A DNA stretch of 64,000 nt from Macrosoma leucophasiata (taxonomy: Eukaryota > Arthropoda > Insecta > Lepidoptera > Hedylidae). The stretch is taken from the NCBI GenBank assembly GCA_036365455.1, contig JAWQUS010000032.1:18236001-18300000 (forward strand), written 5' to 3'. How positions within the stretch are numbered: the stretch's first letter is position 1; each line of letters starts with the position of its first letter. This document shows, piece after piece, positions 18,622 through 28,523 of the stretch. The notes below the pieces were generated by a model. It had not been told where the DNA came from and ran no database searches. It saw only the letters and a list, made by a program, of their open reading frames with translations. The position numbers were made by a program, and so were the translations under genes.

Positions 18622-19021
18622 AGGTTTTCATCACGTAGCCAGTAATCTGTAGAAAAATCTTATGCTCTTTCGAATTATACCTATTCAAATATGTAAGTAA
18701 AAGCAATTACTAAGGGTGGTCACCGAGAGATAGGGAAGGAAGTCGATATATTTTTCGTATTACCTAATTATTCAGTGACCTCATTAATAGAGCGTCTTGT
18801 CGGCTGAACGTGCCACGTTAAGCTCTATTCAATAAAACATCAAGGAACTGACCCACAGACAAATCCTCCAGGGATTTGAAGCTCAGATGTTGCAACACGG
18901 GATCGTTTTAGCAAAGTAATCTGGATCACAGAGGAAATCCAATGTTTATTTCAAAGATGGCAAAGCATTTGCATTTTATCTTTCAGTTTTTGCGATATCT
19001 TTATATCTAGTAAGCTAATGG
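18622..19021. other. Spacer, no gene seen
   Basis: Contains a short imperfect inverted repeat (AGAGCGTCTTGTCGGCTGAA / TTAAGCTCT). Nothing coding. Confidence 0.4.
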
Positions 19022-19172
19022 CCGAATACTCAAACGTCACTCAATTTTAAGCAACGCTCAAATGTGCGCTATCTCTATCGTTTGAATCGTTGAATCGTTT
19101 GTGTTTTATAAAGACAGAAGACTTTTAAGTCCCACTTAGATTTAAGTGACGTTTGAGTATTTGGCCGTAACA
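19022..19172. mobile_element. MITE-1, second copy
   Basis: AATGGCCGAATACTCAAACG at one end and CGTTTGAGTATTTGGCCG at the other. Inverted relative to 757-900, with an extra GTTTGAATCGTTGAATCG expansion in the middle. Confidence 0.75.
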
Positions 19173-19660
19173 CCCATATTCTAAGTCGTTATCGAACTTA
19201 CTCAATGGAATTGGTCTTCTTAGTTGTAAACGTCAACTCGACATTCTGCCTCCGTTTGAGGTAAGAAAGCAATTGTCAAACTCCAAGGTACGTCACGATC
19301 TACCTTGAAGTTTTGAGGAGTATTTACATTTACGCTATATTCTTGCGCTCTATAAATTTTCGTATCGGATCTGTCTGGAAATATAATTAAACTAGCTGTT
19401 GCCCGCGTGAATGTCGTTTTATAAATTATTAAATTTAAATTTTACAATACCATGGAAAAGTCCTAATCAAGTTTCCCGTCGCGTACCTATGCGTATGTGG
19501 AGTACTCAATCACGTCTATAACTTCAAAATTCTCTATTTAATTTTAACCCCTTATATTTGAAAAATTAGGGGTGATTTTGACAAAATACTGATACACGTA
19601 CCTATTTTTTTATTCCTAACAGAAAACTGGAACATCACTTTTCAAGTCTCTAACTTAGAA
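19173..19660. other. Spacer with a Helitron-like head fragment
   Basis: ACTAGCTGTTGCCCGCGTGA (19392) and ATGTCGTTTTATAAATTA are the start of the repeat complete at 60.75 kb; the rest is missing. No gene seen. Confidence 0.5.
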
Positions 19661-19956
19661 ACTGGTGGTAGAGCTCCAGTGACGGAGCTCGTGGGCGTAG
19701 GCACCACCGCATTACCTAATATACTTGCCGCTAAATGGTAGTGTTTAGCACTATCGTGTTTCGGTCAGGTGGTAATGTACGGCCCTGTAATTTCCGGCAC
19801 AGAGGCATAACACCTTAGGCCTCAGGAGTGGTAACGCATCTGCATTTTGACCTCGGTCTTTGTGTGGGTGTCTATAGGCTGCAGTCATCACTTAACATCA
19901 ATGTGTACTGCAAGCTTGCTTGCCACTTCCTTTACATAAAAAAAAAAAAAAAAAAA
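19661..19956 (+). mobile_element. SINE-A, near-consensus full-length copy
   Basis: All blocks present, with 5' stem intact and a tail of about 18 A. Confidence 0.9.
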
Positions 19957-20126
19957 CTACCAAAAATCCAACACAAATTTTAACCTCAATTCCATACAAA
20001 CAGTACCCTTCCATTTTGCCGCTTTAGGGGGAACTTTTGTTTATTTCACTTAAACAGATCATTTTTACTATTCCTAATCATAAGCCTGTATACCAATTTT
20101 TATACTGTTGAGTTCAGGAATGAGAA

Positions 20127-20180
20127 ACTTTCCATAACGGTACAGCCCTGTAATTTCCAACACAGGCATAACACCTTACA
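20127..20180 (+). repeat. SINE-A scrap
   Basis: GGTACAGCCCTGTAATTTCC then AACACAGGCATAACACC. Confidence 0.45.
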
Positions 20181-20350
20181 CATATGCCAAAACATTTTTT
20201 TTTACAATTTTTGTCAGTCTGTCTGTCTGTTTGTTCCAGCTAATCTCGGGAACGTCTGGACCGATTTTGACGGGACTTTCACTGGCAGATAGTTTATGTA
20301 ATAAGGAGTAACTTAGATTATGGCTCATGGTTAATCGAAAGGTGCTTCTA
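20180..20350 (+). repeat. Family F repeat (partner at 24.04 kb)
   Basis: A TGTC-rich run, then CTAATCTCGGGAACGTCTGG and CGATTTTGACGGGACTTTCA, and TAATAAGGAGTAACTTAG. The same order occurs at 24040-24175. The Helitron-like palindromic end seen there is missing here. Confidence 0.55.
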
Positions 20351-20514
20351 TTCTGTATCAGAATGTATTGACTTGAAATAAAAATCTTGACTGTATGTAA
20401 TGCTTCACATTTTTCTGACATTTTGTATCCGTAATTTTGATTGTTTTATATTTGACCGTACTATTAGAATATCATTGTTTTATATTATTTCGCATAAACA
20501 CATGCTTGTGAAAT

Positions 20515-20775
20515 ATATTTTATTTTTAAAGAAAAATGGAAAGAAAAATTTGACTTCAGGCGAGACTCGAACTCGCGACCTACTTGGAAATCTAGTCCAC
20601 CCAGCATAGTTGGTAATAGATGGCGCTGCTGCTACCATAAAGCAATGCAATAGATGTGAAGGAAAGATTTGACAAATCGGGCAGGGCTTCAGTAGCTCAA
20701 TTGGAAGAGCGGCTGGACTAGATTCCCAAGTAGGTCGCGAGTTCGAGTCTCGCCTGAAGTCAAATTTTTCTTTCC
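20515..20775 (+). repeat. Palindromic element with a tRNA-like half
   Basis: Arms of about 80 bp (20522-20605 and 20690-20773), AGAAAAATGGAAAGAAAAAT and on, are inverted. The right side holds a full tRNA-like cloverleaf at about 20685-20761: acceptor GGCTTCA/TGAAGTC, D-arm GCTCAATTGGAAGAGC, T-arm GCGAGTTCGAGTCTCGC. The anticodon arm is poor. The left arm repeats only the anticodon-to-acceptor half. A true tRNA gene is unlikely because of the weak anticodon stem and the repeated copies. Confidence 0.6.
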
Positions 20776-21056
20776 ATTTTTCTTTAAAAATAAAATATTA
20801 GAATATCAATTATTATGTCACTATTTGGGTATTTTAGTATTCATATTTTATAATTGATTAATTAATTGATGACATGCCTTAATTTTAATGTAATTAATTT
20901 CGTTTATTAAGATTGACATTGTTTATTAGATATTATTTCAATAAGATTTGCACGTCTCATTGTGACAAAATGTACTAGGTTACCAGTATAATCACTTCCA
21001 TCAATTGTTACCTACATTTTACGCAAATAAATACTTACTTACTTGTACGTTAAATG

Positions 21057-21126
21057 TCGTAGGCGAAACTAGTATAAATGTAGTAAGTAAGTACTTACTA
21101 CATTCATACTAATTTCGCCTACGACT
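21057..21126. repeat. 32-bp inverted repeat
   Basis: GTCGTAGGCGAAACTAGTAT pairs with ATACTAATTTCGCCTACGAC. The core is TAGTAAGTAAGTACTTACTA. Confidence 0.8.
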
Positions 21127-21186
21127 TCGTCTGGGTCTGAACAATCATAAATTCTCACGCGGACGAAGTCGCGGGCACAGCTAGAC
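21105..21186. repeat. Short palindromic Helitron-like unit (family F end)
   Basis: CTACGACTTCGTCTGGGTCT through CGCGGACGAAGTCGCGGGCACAGCTAG: two facing GACTTCGTC / GACGAAGTC ends. Others are at 24186-24271 and 55128-55210. Confidence 0.5.
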
Positions 21187-21349
21187 TTTAATAATATGTG
21201 CATACTTACTCGCTAGCTTGGCTAGGCGGCCCATTCACAGGTATGGGGATCATAAGGTAAACAAAAATAAAAATTTAACTTACTTTTGTTAAATCGAAGC
21301 ACTAATTTTTATGTGTCGCATAAAAATAGTAGTTAATACATTCTCACTC

Positions 21350-21872
21350 CCTCAGTAGTGTTGTGGTAGTCGGTAGGCCACTACCACACCGCGGACACTC
21401 CGCCAAAATTCCATACAAACGCTTAATTTGGTTTCTATCCATCAGTGACGTGTATTTACACGCACACCTGTGTGCGTAGCACGTACAAGATACCAACCGT
21501 CGCCCGTAAGAGAGGAAGGGGTTGTGTATGTTTGCATGTCGGGCGGGACGTCGAAGTGTCCATTCTATACGTAGTATTATTACATATTCTCTGCCACTAC
21601 TATTACCCTGTCGTCCTGGGTTCAATCCCCAAGTCAGGGGTTGTTAGAGATAAAGGTGAGTTATCTGTAGCTGTAAGGGATTTCCCATTTCTGTAAGTTT
21701 CCCAATGCCACCCTTGGCGTTTGTTGATGTACCCAGCAATGTCAGAAGTTGTCACCTGGTACATGGGCTAAAATGTAACCGGCGAATCGCGGGAGATTGT
21801 ACATATGCTTGAATGTATGAATTTACTTCGGCTTCTCCCTACGGGGATTACAGGCATGAATTTACGTTTAGT
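21350..21872 (+). mobile_element. SINE-B split by a 210-bp repeat
   Basis: A-box head CTCAGTAGTGTTGTGGTAGT at 21352 and B-box GGTTCAATCCCC at 21625 belong to one SINE-B. About 21393-21605 between them is a different repeat. The tail is diverged (GGGGATTACAGGCATGAA). Confidence 0.65.
21393..21605 (+). mobile_element. Family D2 repeat inserted in SINE-B
   Basis: ACCGCGGACACTCCGCCAAA, GTGACGTGTATTTACACG, GGGCGGGACGTCGAAGTGTC and ATACGTAGTATTATTACATA all recur in reverse complement at 37500-37765. Non-coding; class unknown. Confidence 0.6.
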
Positions 21873-22111
21873 GAATAATATATCGATGTGAATAAATTAA
21901 CAACCGATACTATGGAAGCCGTAATCTCAATAATCTTCTACCCCATAAGCCCCTTTCAACCCCAAACGTTACCAATAGAATCGCTCTTAAGATAAACATA
22001 AAACGTTATAGATTCTAATTTATAAGGAAAACGGTTCCCATTTCTAAGTCGTACAATCAATTTGTTTATCATTTACGAATCATTTTCTTAATTCAAACCA
22101 GACGAATTAAA

Positions 22112-22190
22112 AATAAATACGCCTACGCTCACAGTCCCACACTAGGTATAAACCTGGGTCGTGGGTGCCTTTGTACACACACAACATATG
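22112..22190 (-). repeat. SINE-C 3' fragment
   Basis: AAATACGCCTACGCTCACAG to TTGTACACACACAACATA, tail part only, followed by a complete copy. Confidence 0.7.
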
Positions 22191-22229
22191 TAGTGAGTGA
22201 AGAAAATAATAATTGGCATATAAAAAAAA

Positions 22230-22410
22230 AAAACGCTTACACTCACAGCCCCACATTAGGTATAAACCTTTGTCGTGGGTTCCGTTGTACACATACAACA
22301 CAAACACAAACACCCAGACCCGAAACAAATATCTGTAGGCCATACAAATATTTGTCCCGGTGCGGGGATCGAACCCGCAACTTTTCGAATCAAACGGTCA
22401 TCTCACACCT
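22230..22410 (-). mobile_element. SINE-C copy
   Basis: Tail CGCTTACACTCACAGCCCCA to the B-box (GGGGATCGAACCCGC), with the head cut at CATCTCACACC. Confidence 0.8.
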
Positions 22411-22529
22411 GATAGATATTTACAAGTCATTTACTTAAGAGTAGCTTAACTAATGACAATATTGAATTTAGTATCTAGGTATAAGAATACTTAAATCCTA
22501 CGACCTACGACTATATAAAGCAAATCTAT

Positions 22530-22735
22530 ACTAATATTATAAAGCTGAAGAGTTTGTTTGTTTGTTTGAACGCGCTAATCTCAGGAACTACTGGTCCGAT
22601 TTGGAAAATTATTTCAGTGTTAGATAGCCCATTTATCGAGGAAAGCTTTAGGCTAGGCTTAACATCACGCTGATACGAATAGGAGAGGGTAGGTAACATT
22701 ACACCTGCGCGAAGCCGGGGCGGCTACCAGTTAAT
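22530..22735 (+). mobile_element. Family C Helitron-like element
   Basis: Begins CTATACTAATATTATAAAGC, contains GAACGCGCTAATCTCAGGAA, and ends GCGCGAAGCCGGGGCGGCTA. Fragments occur at 15.2-15.6, 17.7 and 23.4 kb, some ending GGGCCGCTAGT. Non-coding. Confidence 0.55.
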
Positions 22736-22919
22736 TATATAATTCAATTTCCCGGATATGATAGTGATATTTATATGTTCTTAGTTTATTTGCTAGGAAA
22801 CTTAAGAAGGTGCTATTGAGCTTAACCTATGACTAGAGGGAGGGTGGGTGGACACCTTGTAGTAAGTGATCCTTTCCTTTTATAATTTATACTATAGACC
22901 AAAGATATTAGAGGAGTTA

Positions 22920-23156
22920 GATTGCCAATCCACACCGGCCGCTGAGTATTCGTTTAGACTAGCGGACGGTCAGGTGACCGTTCCCCTCACGCGGTAAAAA
23001 TCGTCCATTCATTGTGCTTTTCGCTCGGCGGGCGAATACTACAATTTACGGTCGAAGTAGACGCCGGCGTCGAGAAGAACCAAACCTGACCACGTGCGTC
23101 GTCATGATCAATAACCAGATCTGCGGTACCTCGGTACAGTCTCCAATTTGGTGAGT
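22920..23156 (+). CDS. Candidate first exon of an unidentified host gene
   Basis: A repeat-free GC-richer stretch contains ATG at 23104 (context GTCGTCATGA). It opens 47 coding bases (MINNQICGTSVQSPI plus two bases) and runs into TTTG/GTGAGT at 23150/23151, a strong donor consensus. Sequence before the ATG (CATTCATTGTGCTTTTCGCT, CGGCGGGCGAATACTACAAT) could be 5' UTR. No downstream exon in this window can be joined to it, and the peptide is too short to identify. Confidence 0.3.
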
Positions 23157-23364
23157 GGCTTGCACGTTTGTTAATGCGGTGTTTGATCCGGGGGGATAGG
23201 TGATCTGGTGCCTAAATTTTTAGATTGATCATCTTACTATACTCAGGATTAAGAATCGGCACTGGTGTGGACTATTTACAATGAAACAGATGATGCAGGA
23301 ATGAAAGTATGTATGAAACATATTATTATGTAGTAGGGTAGGTTTAAGGGTAAATAACCGCTTT

Positions 23365-23457
23365 CGCAACCCTATAGATTAGTACCGTATTAATAATAGT
23401 AATGTAGGTAACATGCGCCCGTGCGAAACCGGGGCGGGCCGCTAGTTTAAGATTGAT
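23365..23457 (+). repeat. Family C Helitron-like end
   Basis: GTAGGTAACATGCGCCCGTG then CGAAACCGGGGCGGGCCGCT and AGT; the hairpin-plus-CTAG end is intact. Confidence 0.5.
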
Positions 23458-23477
23458 TAGTTTAAGATTGTTTTTTT

Positions 23478-23771
23478 ACTGGTGGTAGAGCTCCAGTGAC
23501 GGAGCTCGCGGGCGTAGGCACCACCGCATTACCTAATATACTTGCCGCTAAATGGTAGTGTTCAGCACTATCGTGTTCCGGTCAGGTGGTAATGTACGGC
23601 TCTGTAATTTCTGGCACAGAGGCATAACACCTAATGCCTCAGGAGTGGCAGCGCATCTGCATTTTGACCTCTGGTCATTGTGTGGGTGTCTATAGGCTGC
23701 AGTCATCACTTAACATCAATGTGAACTGCATGCTTGTTTGCTGCTTTTATTACATTAAAAAAAAAAAAAAA
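23478..23771 (+). mobile_element. SINE-A, full length
   Basis: Near consensus; carries the CTAATGCCTCAGGAGTGGCA variant shared with the 1.1, 47.1 and 60.2 kb copies. Confidence 0.9.
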
Positions 23772-24034
23772 TATATGAGTTAATTAGTACTACGCAATAC
23801 GTGCCGAAACGTGCGCTACGGTGAGACGTCGTCGTAGACTGTCGTAGCACAGTTTGTTGCAGTGTCTATGGGCGTATGGAGGTAGAGGAGGGGGGACCGG
23901 GTGGGCTGTATCCAATACAGTATAGTCCAGTACCCACTTCAGATTTTATCTATACAAATAAATAAAATTGGAGTGTCTGTTTGTAATATAAAATAATCAC
24001 TTTTTACTAAATGCATATGTATGTATACACGGTA

Positions 24035-24275
24035 CATATACCAAAACAACATTTTTTACCATTTTTGTCTGTTTGTCTGTCTGTCTGTTTGGCGGGGCTA
24101 ATCTTGGGAAAGACGAGACCGATTTTGACGGGACTTTCACTGACAGATAGCTGATGTAATAAGGAGTAACTTAGGCTACTTTTATACTAGCTGCGCCCAC
24201 GACTTCGTCCGGGTAGATACTGAACAATCATAAATTGTCACGCGGGCGAAGTCACGGGCACAGCTAGTACTAACT
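24035..24275 (+). mobile_element. Family F repeat with palindromic end
   Basis: A TGTC-rich block, GACGGGACTTTCACTGACAG, AAGGAGTAACTTAGGCTACT, then an 86-bp palindrome TACTAGCTGCGCCCACGACT ... GGGCACAGCTAGTA. The palindrome may be two fused element ends. Confidence 0.6.
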
Positions 24276-24489
24276 AAAAAAAGGCAGAATTATTTTTAAG
24301 CTATAGTATAGCTTCTATCGGAGCGCGGTGATCGATTCAAGAAATTCCATAACGAAAATAATACCTGACTCCCCCCACTCCGCTTACCATGTAATTTAAC
24401 AATTTATATACCTAATATTCGTCATATCAAGAAACAGACAAATGGTATAATACGAAGAACGCTGTTGTGAAAAAGGTGGGCTTGGGTTC

Positions 24490-24935
24490 AAATCACAGAC
24501 AGTCAAAAATCAGTTCATCATCACTGGTCTTCGCGCGCACCATTCGCGCGACGCGGATGCAGCACCGGGGCATCCCCCTTAGCTGCAGCTTCTTCTGCCC
24601 TGCGGCTACAGGGCGGCGTTTGGCACCCCCTTGAGGGCTGTGATGGAGAAGGTGGGCACCGTGGACTCGTGTGACCATGGTGTTGGCATCCAGGTCCGGC
24701 TGCGCTCTCAACCTCTTCTCTATTGTCGGTGGTTGCAGCGGGCTTCTTCGGCACTCAGCTGCAACAACAAAGGGTGGCGGGCGTCCCCACCAAGATGACG
24801 ACGCCCACAGTTATACGGCGCAACCATTGCCCTGGCTCTAGCTGGGCTTATGGCCGCGCCCCAGGGGAGAACCTCCTTCACCCGGGTCTCGAACCCAGGT
24901 TGGGTGATATCAGTCCTAGTTCAAAAATCAGTTGT
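24490..24935 (-). other. GC-rich unclassified segment with minus-strand ORFs
   Basis: Distinctly GC-rich. The minus frame at 24754-24521 is Ala/Pro/Arg-rich with no stop for 77 codons, and a second frame overlaps it. Near the right end the minus strand has GGGTTCGAGACCC, a B-box-like motif. It may be a 5' UTR or ORF1 relic of a LINE; no domain is recognised. Confidence 0.3.
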
Positions 24936-25107
24936 CGCTATAATAATATACGAGTATGAATGCGGTGCCTTCCCTTGATTTTTGGATTCACTCGAGCTCG
25001 TCAGATTAAGACATTAGAATACATGGAACCCTGTACAGATACTCTACCAAATCTGAGCTTTGAAATTAGGGAATCGCCCTCTTAGGGACGCTGCTTAAAT
25101 CAGTTTA

Positions 25108-25366
25108 GTTTATCTATATGTATAAAAATCAATTGCTGTTCGTTAGTCTCGCAAAGACTCGAGAGCAGCTGGACCGATTTGGGTAATTTTGGTCCTGAAT
25201 GATTTTTGGAAGTCCAAGGAAGGTTTAAAAGGTAAGAAAATATGAAGAAATTGAAGAGAAACAGTAAAACCACAATTTTGTTTTCCCATACATCCGTATC
25301 TATCAAACCTTTGACGCATTATTTCATTGCGAGGCAATACGAAGGTTGCCAGGTCAGCTAGTAAAC
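25108..25366 (+). mobile_element. Family G Helitron-like repeat
   Basis: Begins TATATGTATAAAAATCAATT then GCTGTTCGTTAGTCTCGC; contains AGCTGGACCGATTTGGGTAA and TGAAGAAATTGAAGAGAAAC; ends GGTTGCCAGGTCAGCTAGT. A second, interrupted copy spans 47031-47722. No coding sequence. Confidence 0.65.
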
Positions 25367-25739
25367 AATAAATTGCTCGTGAATACCACATGCGTCTCTG
25401 GTAAATTAAACCAATACTATGATGGAATCAATGAACTTCTGCCCCATAGACCCCTTTGTTTCATCTCCAAACGTTTCCAATTGAATCGGTCTTCAAAGTA
25501 AACACAAAATGTTACAGAGTCTAATGTCTAATAGGATCCTACTATAAAAGGAAAACGGTTCTCATTTTTCAGTCGAACAAACAGTTTGTTTTATCAGTTA
25601 GGTTAGATTAATTTATTCAAATACAAAAATCAATACAATATAATAAGCTCAGTAATAAGAGTAAAAATCGAGTATCGGTACAATAAATACTTTTTCAAAA
25701 AATTGATAGGGGGTGATTAAAGAAGAGTAATAGAAAGAA
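25367..25739. other. Spacer, no gene seen
   Basis: AATACTATGATGG to AACGTTTCCAATTGAATCG resembles 21905-22050 (ACCGATACTATGGAAGCCG, CAAACGTTACCAATAGAATC, AAGGAAAACGGTTC), so a two-copy unknown repeat lies here. Confidence 0.45.
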
Positions 25740-26345
25740 AAAAAAATTTTTTTTTTATTTTTGTCTGTCTGTCTGTCTTTTTAGGGTTCCCCGTACCTTA
25801 AAAGGAAAAAAGGATCACTTAAAGGATCACTCGTGCGTCTGTCTGTCTGTCTGTCCGTCTGTCACAGCCAATTTGCTCCGAAACTACTCGACCGATTGAG
25901 TTGAAATTTGATGAATATATGTAAATTGGTAACCCAAAAATCAGAAAATTAAAAAAAAAAATCGTAAACTGTGTCGTGTGACATATCAAATGAAAGAAGT
26001 TGTTGTCAGCATCTCAGATATATTTTTTTTACAATTTTTGCATAAACAAATTTGAAGTTATTTAAGAAAAACGACAAAAATTGACCATTTCCCCCCCATC
26101 TCCGAAACTACTGAACTTAAAATTTTGAAAAAAATGTGGAAAATAGTTCTTTGCCTATAGATTACTGGAAAACCTATAAGAAGTTTGAGTATTCTAATTA
26201 AATCGAAAATTCTTAATAATATAATCCCCCCTGCCGGTACCACCGTAACCGCTATGTCCCTGCATTTTAAATCTGTAATATTTTCGAAAATATTTATTTA
26301 AATTACGGAACCCTCACCACCCGAGTCGAACTCGCACTTGTCCGG
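25740..26345 (+). mobile_element. Family H repeat (gttcc...acggaaccct type)
   Basis: AGGGTTCCCCGTACCTTAAA, repeated GTCTGTCTGTC, CGAAACTACTCGACCGATTG, ACATATCAAATGAAAGAAGT, and the end ACGGAACCCTCACCACCCGA...CTCGCACTTGTCCGGTTTTT. A partial copy is at 55535-55683. I recall this type as common in Lepidoptera. Non-coding. Confidence 0.65.
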
Positions 26346-26635
26346 TTTTTATTTTATTACATAAAAAAAATACTCTGATCTAAATGGGTACCTAAGCCTC
26401 ATGTGAAGCAGGACTAATCTGTCTGGATTAGAAAAAAACTTGTCTGCAGCGAATGTTATCAGACGTTAATCTGGCACATGTCTCCGTCTATATTAGAAGC
26501 TTTCAACGAAAGTTTTTTCTGCTAAAATATTTTTGGTAATGTTCTGATGGTTGCCGTCACATGCGTGTCTGTGTTATATATAAATTACGTGTCACGGTAA
26601 TTGTCAGCGATGGACTCTAAACCGCGTTAAACTAC

Positions 26636-26833
26636 TTGTGGAATGCACTTCCCTCTGAGGTGTTCCCTAGGTGCTACAATATGGAGTTCTTCAAAAATGG
26701 CGTCAATAGAGTCCTTCAAGGCTGGCAGCGCGTTGGCAACTCCCCTGGTGTTGCAAATGTTCATAGGCGATGGTGACCACTTTCCATCAGGTGGCGCGTT
26801 TGCTCGTCTGTCAATCTTCAGACATAAAAAAAA
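26636..26833 (+). pseudogene. CR1-like LINE C-terminus and 3' end
   Basis: The plus frame WNALPSEVFPRCYNMEFFKN then VLQGWQRVGNSPGVANVHRR and a stop is the CR1-group C-terminal signature. The 3' end GGTGACCACTTTCCATCAGG...CAGACATAAAAAAAA resembles the SINE-A tail. Only the last 50 or so codons survive. Confidence 0.75.
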
Positions 26834-27044
26834 ACATCGATTTTAATGAAATCTTGCACACCGTGTGCAGTTTGATCCAACTTGATAGGATAGCGTACAT
26901 CTCAATCTAAAGTCGCAATATTATGTTATTGCAAATTATTTGTTTACTTTCATCGGATATGTGGCTATCGAGCAACGATTATAGTACTACTCGAATTTAT
27001 TTTTCACAATAAAACATGCGAGTGAACTTTAAAAATTAAAGAAT

Positions 27045-27240
27045 AAACGGAAAGAAAAAATTGACTTCGGACAGGAATTGAACCTGCGACCTCAGGATAC
27101 ATTTTGCAATAAACATATTGATCGATTGATTGATTGGATAACCAGTCTAGCCGCCCACTACCAAGCCACTTGGTGGTGGAGGCTAAGGTCGCAGATTCGA
27201 TTCCTGCCCGAAGTCAAATTTTTCTTTTCGTTTTTTCTTT
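27045..27240. repeat. Palindromic element with tRNA-like 3' halves
   Basis: Left arm GGAAAGAAAAAATTGACTTC with a reversed T-arm (GAATTGAACCTGCG) faces right arm GTCGCAGATTCGATTCCTGC then CCGAAGTCAAATTTTTC. Same layout as the 20.5 and 28.7 kb elements but a different tRNA-like sequence. Confidence 0.55.
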
Positions 27241-27261
27241 CATTTCTAGAGCTACGATTAT

Positions 27262-27323
27262 CTTAATAGATAAGGAAGGTCTTTTGGAGGATTAGCTCCA
27301 AAAGACCTTCCTTATCTATTAAG
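27262..27323. repeat. Perfect 27-bp hairpin
   Basis: Arms 27262-27288 and 27297-27323 (CTTAATAGATAAGGAAGGTC and on) are exact reverse complements with an 8-base loop. Confidence 0.9.
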
Positions 27324-27409
27324 ATTCCAGCATATGTCGATATCTGTTGCCTCCCCTACATGTTACGCGCGTATATATTTTTATTTTTTGTTTTTTATAT
27401 AGTGCGGGA

Positions 27410-27885
27410 TATCGTTGTATAGGTCTTTCAAATATATTAGGGATGTGCTAACATCATTTTTCGATTTAGTTAACTGTTCGTGTCTTATTTACCTTCAAAA
27501 TGCCAATTTTCGTTAAAGTCATGTGCCTCCTCCCCTCTAACAACTAAACGGTAAAGCGACCGAAACGTCGGGTGTATGAAGAAGTTTGGGAGTGTTGTAT
27601 ACGCGAGAAAATCCGCAAATTTAATTTCTACAAAACTAAACGGTTGTTGTAAGAAATTCAAACGTTACGGCAATAGCAGCTACATATTAAAAGGAAAACT
27701 ATCACACTTGGCACAAGTTGGCTTTACAAGTTTGCGAGTAATAGTCGACCAAATGTATTTTACTCGAAAAATTTTAAGAACTCAGTAGAAAATATTTAGG
27801 TATTAATTTTTTTCATAACATTATTCAAACCTAAATATTACGGAACCCTACATTGCCAGTGGCCCGACGCACTTGACCGTTTTTT
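27410..27885 (+). mobile_element. Family A repeat, near-complete copy
   Basis: Blocks as in 7681-8035, plus an insert with CGACCGAAACGTCGGGTGTA and CGAGAAAATCCGCAAATTTA, and the end ACGGAACCCTACATTGCCAG...GCACTTGACCGTTTTT. Confidence 0.6.
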
Positions 27886-28148
27886 ATATGTCAAGAACAA
27901 TATTATTAAAAAAAAAAGTAGATACAATAAATTGAACGACCTGAAATTAGACAAAAAACAACCAAATTGTTCTACGCAAGGAAAAGGGGAATTTTGTTTA
28001 TTGGTGACATTGTCGATTCAGAAATAACGCTGACTCGAAATCACAATGGGATCCAATAAAATTTGTTATCGAAATGACTAAGATAAAGAATCTTCTGTCG
28101 TCAGGAAATATTAGACAGTTAACTGATATTGATAGCGCGATATATTTC

Positions 28149-28245
28149 AGGTACTTTCATTGCAGCGATGCTATGGATGTCTTTCATCGAAGTTGGAGTT
28201 GCCAGCTTGCACACACTAATAAATGTCACCGTGTCTGCTGTAGAT
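28149..28245 (+). CDS. Candidate internal exon, unidentified
   Basis: After ATATATTTCAG (acceptor-like) a frame reads TFIAAMLWMSFIEVGVASLH then TLINVTVSA up to GCT/GTAGAT, a weak donor. Hydrophobic, as in a membrane segment, and outside any recognised repeat. It may equally be chance open sequence; the SINE-A follows immediately. Confidence 0.22.
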
Positions 28246-28251
28246 AGAACC

Positions 28252-28523
28252 AATTTTTTTTTTTATATTACCGAAGTGGCAAACGAACATGCAGTTCACA
28301 TTGATGTTAAGTGATGACTGCAGCCTATAGACACCCACACAAAGACCAAGGTCAAAATGCAGATGCGTTACCACTCCGGCCTATGTGCCGGAAATTACAG
28401 GGCCGTACATTACCACCTGACCGGAACATGGTAGTGCTGAAGACTACCATTTAGCGGCAAGTATATTAGGTAATGCGGTGGTGCCTACGCCCGCGAGCTT
28501 CGTCACTGAAGCTCTACCACTAG
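28252..28523 (-). mobile_element. SINE-A with a compensatory stem change
   Basis: Full length apart from a small deletion near CACTCCGGCC. The 5' stem reads GAGCTTC/GAAGCTC instead of GAGCTCC/GGAGCTC, keeping pairing. Confidence 0.88.

Noticed and set aside
20685..20761. Functional tRNA gene
   Set aside because: D-arm, T-arm and acceptor are good but the anticodon stem is mismatched. The unit recurs as part of palindromic repeats.
24521..24754. 77-codon Ala/Pro-rich minus ORF as a host gene
   Set aside because: Composition-driven, overlapping frames both open, no splice or domain support. Kept only as an unclassified segment.
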